Position numbers and translations under genes: made by a program
Shown: in pieces, positions 4,891 through 7,793 of the stretch
Position numbering within the stretch: position 1 is the first letter of the stretch
How the letters are laid out: each line of letters starts with the position of its first letter
The notes under the pieces: generated by a model
The model's input: only the letters and a program-made list of their open reading frames with translations
What the model was told of the DNA's origin: nothing
Databases searched by the model: none
NCBI GenBank assembly: GCA_030840515.1
Contig: JAVEEJ010000121.1
Span: forward strand, 1-7,793
Origin: Frankiaceae bacterium
GTDB taxonomy: Bacteria > Actinomycetota > Actinomycetes > JAVEEJ01
DNA: 7,793 nt
Reading direction: 5' to 3'

Positions 4891-6450
4891 GTGCCAACTT
4901 TTCGTGAGCTCGGGGCTCATCCCGACATCGCCGACGCCCTGGAGGCGCGCGGGATCGTCTCGGCGTTCGCCATCCAGGAGCTGACGCTCCCGCTCGCCCT
5001 CTCGGGCAGCGACCTGATCGGTCAGGCGCGCACCGGCACCGGCAAGACGCTGGGCTTCGGCGTGCCGATGCTGCAGCGCATCGACCTGCCGGGCGGCAGC
5101 AAGCCGCAGGGACTGGTCGTCGTGCCGACCCGCGAGCTGTGCATCCAGGTCGCCAGCGACCTCGCGCAGGCGGGCTCGGTCCTGGGCGTGCGCACCGAGG
5201 CGATCTACGGCGGGCGCTCCTACGAGCCGCAGCTCGAGGCCCTCAAGAAGGGTGTCGACATCGTGGTCGGGACCCCGGGACGGCTGCTCGACCTCGCCCG
5301 GCAGGGCTACCTCGACCTGTCGGCCATCCGGATGCTGGTGCTCGACGAGGCCGACGAGATGCTGGACCTCGGCTTCCTGCCCGACGTCGAGCGGATCCTC
5401 TCCCAGACCCCGGCGGGCCGGCAGACGATGCTGTTCTCGGCGACCATGCCGGGGCCGGTGATCGCGCTCTCGCGTCGTTACCTGACCCAACCCACGCACG
5501 TGCGCGCCGAGTCTCCGGATGAGAACCGCACGGTGCCCGAGACCCAGCAGCACGTCTTCCGCACGCACGCACTCGACAAGATCGAGGTGCTCGCGCGCAT
5601 CCTGCAGTCCGAGGGCCGTGGCCTGACGATGGTGTTCTGCCGCACCAAGCGCACCTGCGACAAGGTCGCCGAGGAGCTGGCCAACCGTGGCTTCGCCTCC
5701 GGCGCCGTGCACGGCGACCTCGGTCAAGGGGCGCGAGAGCGCGCGTTGCGCGCCTTCCGCACCGGCAAGATCGACGTCCTCATCGCCACCGACGTGGCCG
5801 CCCGCGGAATCGACGTCCCGGATGTCACCCACGTCGTGAACTACCAGTGCCCCGAGGACGAGAAGACCTACCTGCACCGCATCGGCCGCACCGGCCGCGC
5901 GGGCGCCAGCGGCGTCGCGATCACGTTCGTCGACTGGGACGACATCGAGCGCTGGAAGATGATCAACACCGCGCTGGATCTCCCCTTCCCGGACCCGGCC
6001 GAGACCTACTCCACCTCCGAGTGGCTCTACACCGAGCTCAGCATCCCGACCGGCACGGCCGGGAGCCTGCCGCGCTCGCAGCGCGTGCGGGCCGGCCTCG
6101 AGGCGGAGAACCTCGAGGACCTCGGAGAGACCGGCAAGGCGCGCAGCCCCCGCGGCGGCCAGGGCGGAAAGCCGCGCACCGAGCCGCGCACCGAGCCGAA
6201 GACCAGGTCCGACGAGCCCCGTCCGGCCCGTGCGCCGCGCGAGCGCAACCGGACCCGCACCCGCAGCGGCGGCGCGGCGGGCGAGGCCAATGGTCAGACG
6301 AGTACGACGCCGTCGGCCCAGCCCGCTGCAGCCAAGGACCGCGACGCCGGTGAGGGCGATGCTCCCCGGCGGCGTCGTCGCCGTGGGGGTCGTGGCCGCA
6401 CCCGCGCCGGCGGCGAGGTCAGCGACGCCGTGGACTCCGCAGCCGAGTAG
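4891..6450 (+). CDS. rhlE: DEAD-box ATP-dependent RNA helicase (RhlE type)
   Basis: An ATP-driven RNA unwinding enzyme of ribosome assembly, mRNA turnover or cold adaptation. From GTG 4891 it has 519 residues. All core motifs are present: Q motif FAIQ (26-29), Walker A ARTGTGKT (46-53), PTREL (79-83), TPGR (128-131), DEAD (152-155), SAT (183-185), VFCRTK (248-253), ATDVAARGID (299-308) and HRIGRTGR (329-336). The RecA-like core ends near residue 370. The tail, from about 395, is rich in Arg, Gly, Glu and Pro, includes a doubled RTEP, and closes with a run of six Arg followed by GGRGR. This is a typical RNA-binding extension of actinobacterial helicases. It occupies the place of M. tuberculosis rhlE (Rv3211), beside a divergent ferritin-like gene. 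The upstream gap has inverted repeats that may form a leader. Family certain; the symbol is by synteny and fairly safe. Confidence 0.93.
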   Translation: MPTFRELGAHPDIADALEARGIVSAFAIQELTLPLALSGSDLIGQARTGTGKTLGFGVPMLQRIDLPGGSKPQGLVVVPTRELCIQVASDLAQAGSVLGVRTEAIYGGRSYEPQLEALKKGVDIVVGTPGRLLDLARQGYLDLSAIRMLVLDEADEMLDLGFLPDVERILSQTPAGRQTMLFSATMPGPVIALSRRYLTQPTHVRAESPDENRTVPETQQHVFRTHALDKIEVLARILQSEGRGLTMVFCRTKRTCDKVAEELANRGFASGAVHGDLGQGARERALRAFRTGKIDVLIATDVAARGIDVPDVTHVVNYQCPEDEKTYLHRIGRTGRAGASGVAITFVDWDDIERWKMINTALDLPFPDPAETYSTSEWLYTELSIPTGTAGSLPRSQRVRAGLEAENLEDLGETGKARSPRGGQGGKPRTEPRTEPKTRSDEPRPARAPRERNRTRTRSGGAAGEANGQTSTTPSAQPAAAKDRDAGEGDAPRRRRRRGGRGRTRAGGEVSDAVDSAAE

Positions 6451-6451
6451 C

Positions 6452-6463
6452 CGCCGTACTCGC
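6452..6463 (+). repeat. 12-base word CGCCGTACTCGC, copy 4 (after the helicase gene)
   Basis: This exact copy begins one base after the helicase TAG, in the direction of the gene and outside coding sequence. A small hairpin follows directly. Confidence 0.6.
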
Positions 6464-6499
6464 ACCCTCCAAGGGTCAAGACGGCTCTCTGGAAAGCCG
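6464..6499 (+). terminator. Two weak hairpins after the helicase gene
   Basis: ACCCT (6464-6468), loop CCA, AGGGT (6472-6476), and then CGGCT (6482-6486), loop of 8, AGCCG (6495-6499). Both are short perfect stems in the 79-base gap after the helicase. They may be a weak terminator or attenuator. There is no T-run, so confidence is low. Confidence 0.3.
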
Positions 6500-6529
6500 A
6501 CATCACGGGCGGACGAGAGGGGTCGCGCG

Positions 6530-6970
6530 ATGGTCGTGCAGCAGGTGGCGGGGAAGAAGACCGGCGAGGACGTCGACGACCTGCAGCGCTGGCTGCGCGG
6601 TCTCGAGGGGTGCCCCCGGATCACCAGCACCGCTGTCGCTGCCTGCGCCAACCCGGCCCACGACGAGCCGGCGACCTGGTTCTACGTCGAGGGTGACGCG
6701 CGCGGCGCGCTTGCCCGCCGCCGGTGCCTGGCGTGCGGTGTTGCGGTGTCGACCTTCGACTCCGAGCAGCGTTGGAGCCACCCGCCGATGTGGGCGTGTG
6801 ACAGCTGTGGCCAGTCCATCGTGGAGCTCGCGGCGGGGCTGCACAGCGAGGACGACGACCGGGTCACCTGGGTCGCGCTGGCGGTGCGCTGCGTCGGATG
6901 CGGCCGGCTCGCGGGACTCACTGACTTCGTGGTCGAGGGCGCCCACGACGAGGTGCTCGCCGCGCTCTGA
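6530..6970 (+). CDS. Unrecognised protein with three CxxC pairs, probably zinc-binding
   Basis: I do not recognise a named family. The 146-residue protein starts MVVQQVAGKKTGEDVDDLQRW, has a region with Cys28, Cys39 and His44 (CANPAH), then three CxxC pairs: CLAC (66-69), CDSC (90-93) and CVGC (121-124). Each pair is followed by Gly, the knuckle pattern of treble-clef or zinc-ribbon sites, so one or two structural zinc ions are likely. Trp50, Trp82 and Trp88 lie between the knuckles. There is no membrane segment or signal peptide. The ATG at 6530 has GAGAGGGG (6515-6522) 7 bases upstream; the longer in-frame reading from 6230 only overlaps the helicase tail. It lies 79 bases after the helicase and 15 bases before the phosphoesterase, so it may be cotranscribed with either. 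Protein-protein or nucleic-acid binding is possible but unproven. Confidence 0.82.
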   Translation: MVVQQVAGKKTGEDVDDLQRWLRGLEGCPRITSTAVAACANPAHDEPATWFYVEGDARGALARRRCLACGVAVSTFDSEQRWSHPPMWACDSCGQSIVELAAGLHSEDDDRVTWVALAVRCVGCGRLAGLTDFVVEGAHDEVLAAL

Positions 6971-6985
6971 GCCAGACTCGCGGCT

Positions 6986-7489
6986 ATGCGCCTGGTGCTG
7001 ATCGCTGACACCCACGTCCCCAAGCGCGCCCGTCGGTTGCCGTCAGTGGTGTGGGATGCCGTCGAGTCGGCGGACCTGGTGGTGCATGCCGGTGACTGGG
7101 TCGACGTCGCGCTGCTCGACGAGGTGGAGTCACGCAGTCGCGGCCTGCTCGGCTGCTGGGGCAACAACGACGGACCAGAGCTTCGGGCGCGTCTGCCCGA
7201 GGTGGGGCGCATCGACCTGGACGGCCTCAGGCTCGGCGTCATCCACGAGACGGGCTCGGCCGCCGGACGTGAAGCCCGCGTGGATCAACGCCACCCTGAC
7301 CTCGACGTGCTCGTCTTCGGCCACTCGCACATCCCGTGGGACACCGTGACTCCGGCGGGGAAGCGCCTGCTCAACCCGGGTTCGCCCACCGACCGGCGGC
7401 GCCAGCCTGTGGGGACGTACATGACCGTGGAAGTGCTGGCAGGCACTCTCGCGGAGGTGACGCTTCATCCGGTGCTCGACCGTGGCTAG
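6986..7489 (+). CDS. YfcE/MJ0936-type metallophosphoesterase
   Basis: A small cytoplasmic calcineurin-like phosphoesterase that uses two metal ions to cleave phosphate mono- or diesters; the natural substrate cannot be read from sequence. The 167 residues hold the full ligand set: Asp8-x-His10 in LIADTHVPK, HAGDWVD with Asp37, GNNDG with Asn60 or Asn61, IHE with His87, and GHSHIP with His113 and His115. Then follow LLNPGSP and a beta-strand ending, as in the family. The length is normal for this minimal subfamily. The ATG at 6986 has no Shine-Dalgarno site and starts 15 bases after the previous stop, so translation probably depends on coupling with the CxxC gene. Its TAG overlaps the stop of the convergent pentapeptide gene. 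Family assignment is firm. Confidence 0.92.
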   Translation: MRLVLIADTHVPKRARRLPSVVWDAVESADLVVHAGDWVDVALLDEVESRSRGLLGCWGNNDGPELRARLPEVGRIDLDGLRLGVIHETGSAAGREARVDQRHPDLDVLVFGHSHIPWDTVTPAGKRLLNPGSPTDRRRQPVGTYMTVEVLAGTLAEVTLHPVLDRG

Positions 7490-7793
7490 GCCGGGTCCTC
7501 CACCACGATCTCGAGGTCATCGAAGACGCTGAGCGCGAGCGTCAGCACCTGTGCTCCGGTGATGCGCACACCACGGAAGGCCTCGCCCCCGAGCACGCCA
7601 TCCAGCCGGGACCCATGGAGCTGCGCCCCCACCAGGCGCGCCCGCGTGAACGTGGCGCGCGTGAAGTCGCAGTTGCGCAGCAGCGCGCCGGTCAGGTCGG
7701 CGTCGTAGAGGTCCGCGCCCCGGAGATCGGAGTCCTCGAAGGCCGACGAGCTCCAGTGCGACATCCGCAGCACCGCCTCATCGGCTCGGCACC
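7486..7793 (-). CDS. Pentapeptide-repeat protein (C-terminal part, probably cut by window edge)
   Basis: The frame stays open from the stop at 7486 to the right edge, so the true start is probably outside; a GTG at 7773-7771 is an in-frame alternative without a clear ribosome-binding site. The visible 102 or so residues contain about ten five-residue repeats in one register, for example DLRGA, DLYDA, DLTGA, LLRNC, DFTRA and RLVGA. These build a right-handed beta-helix. After them comes a non-repeat tail, VLTLALSVFDDLEIVVEDPA, which probably caps the helix. Known members include gyrase-protecting DNA mimics of the MfpA/Qnr type, but many have no known role and nothing here picks one. The tail overlaps the phosphoesterase stop by 4 bases, with no terminator between the converging genes. 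Confidence 0.85.
   Translation of the reverse strand, partial: CRADEAVLRMSHWSSSAFEDSDLRGADLYDADLTGALLRNCDFTRATFTRARLVGAQLHGSRLDGVLGGEAFRGVRITGAQVLTLALSVFDDLEIVVEDPA

Noticed and set aside
4858..6651. 597-codon open frame on the minus strand opposite the helicase
   Set aside because: It is longer than the helicase but is Ala/Arg/Gly-rich with no motif and lies fully antisense to a protein with every DEAD-box motif. Long antisense frames are expected at this GC content.

Overview
The window is very GC-rich and gene-dense, with frequent GTG starts and strong purine-rich ribosome-binding sites. The proteins resemble actinobacterial families throughout, so this is most likely an actinomycete chromosome. 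A Nocardioides-like (Propionibacteriales) host is possible, but the genus is inference. I see no phage, transposase, CRISPR, rRNA or tRNA.

Left part (1-2828): a bacterial non-homologous end-joining (NHEJ) locus. The ku gene runs leftwards off the window edge. Divergent from it lies a two-gene operon of a stand-alone LigD-type ATP-dependent DNA ligase and a stand-alone LigD-type polymerase/primase, which overlap by 11 bases. In mycobacterial LigD these two domains, plus a 3'-phosphoesterase domain, sit in one protein; here they are separate and no phosphoesterase is visible. A small, very acidic protein of unknown function follows 37 bases later.

Middle part (2829-6450): a conserved actinobacterial block that matches, in content and strand pattern, my recollection of the M. 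tuberculosis Rv3208-Rv3211 neighbourhood. It holds a FasR-like TetR regulator, a DUF3107 protein, a convergent ferritin-like protein and a DEAD-box RNA helicase. The convergent junction at 3802-4016 carries two tandem strong hairpins with a shared arm, probably a bidirectional terminator. The divergent ferritin-like/helicase gap at 4695-4890 carries candidate promoter and leader structures.

Right part (6451-7793): an unrecognised protein with three CxxC pairs, a YfcE-type metallophosphoesterase and, convergent with it, the C-terminal end of a pentapeptide-repeat protein. The last two share a CTAG at their stop codons.

No gap without a gene exceeds 300 bases. No new multi-gene system is evident. 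The most unexpected signal is an exact 12-base word, CGCCGTACTCGC, present four times. All four copies are in the sense direction of the local gene, and three lie 1-13 bases after a stop codon.
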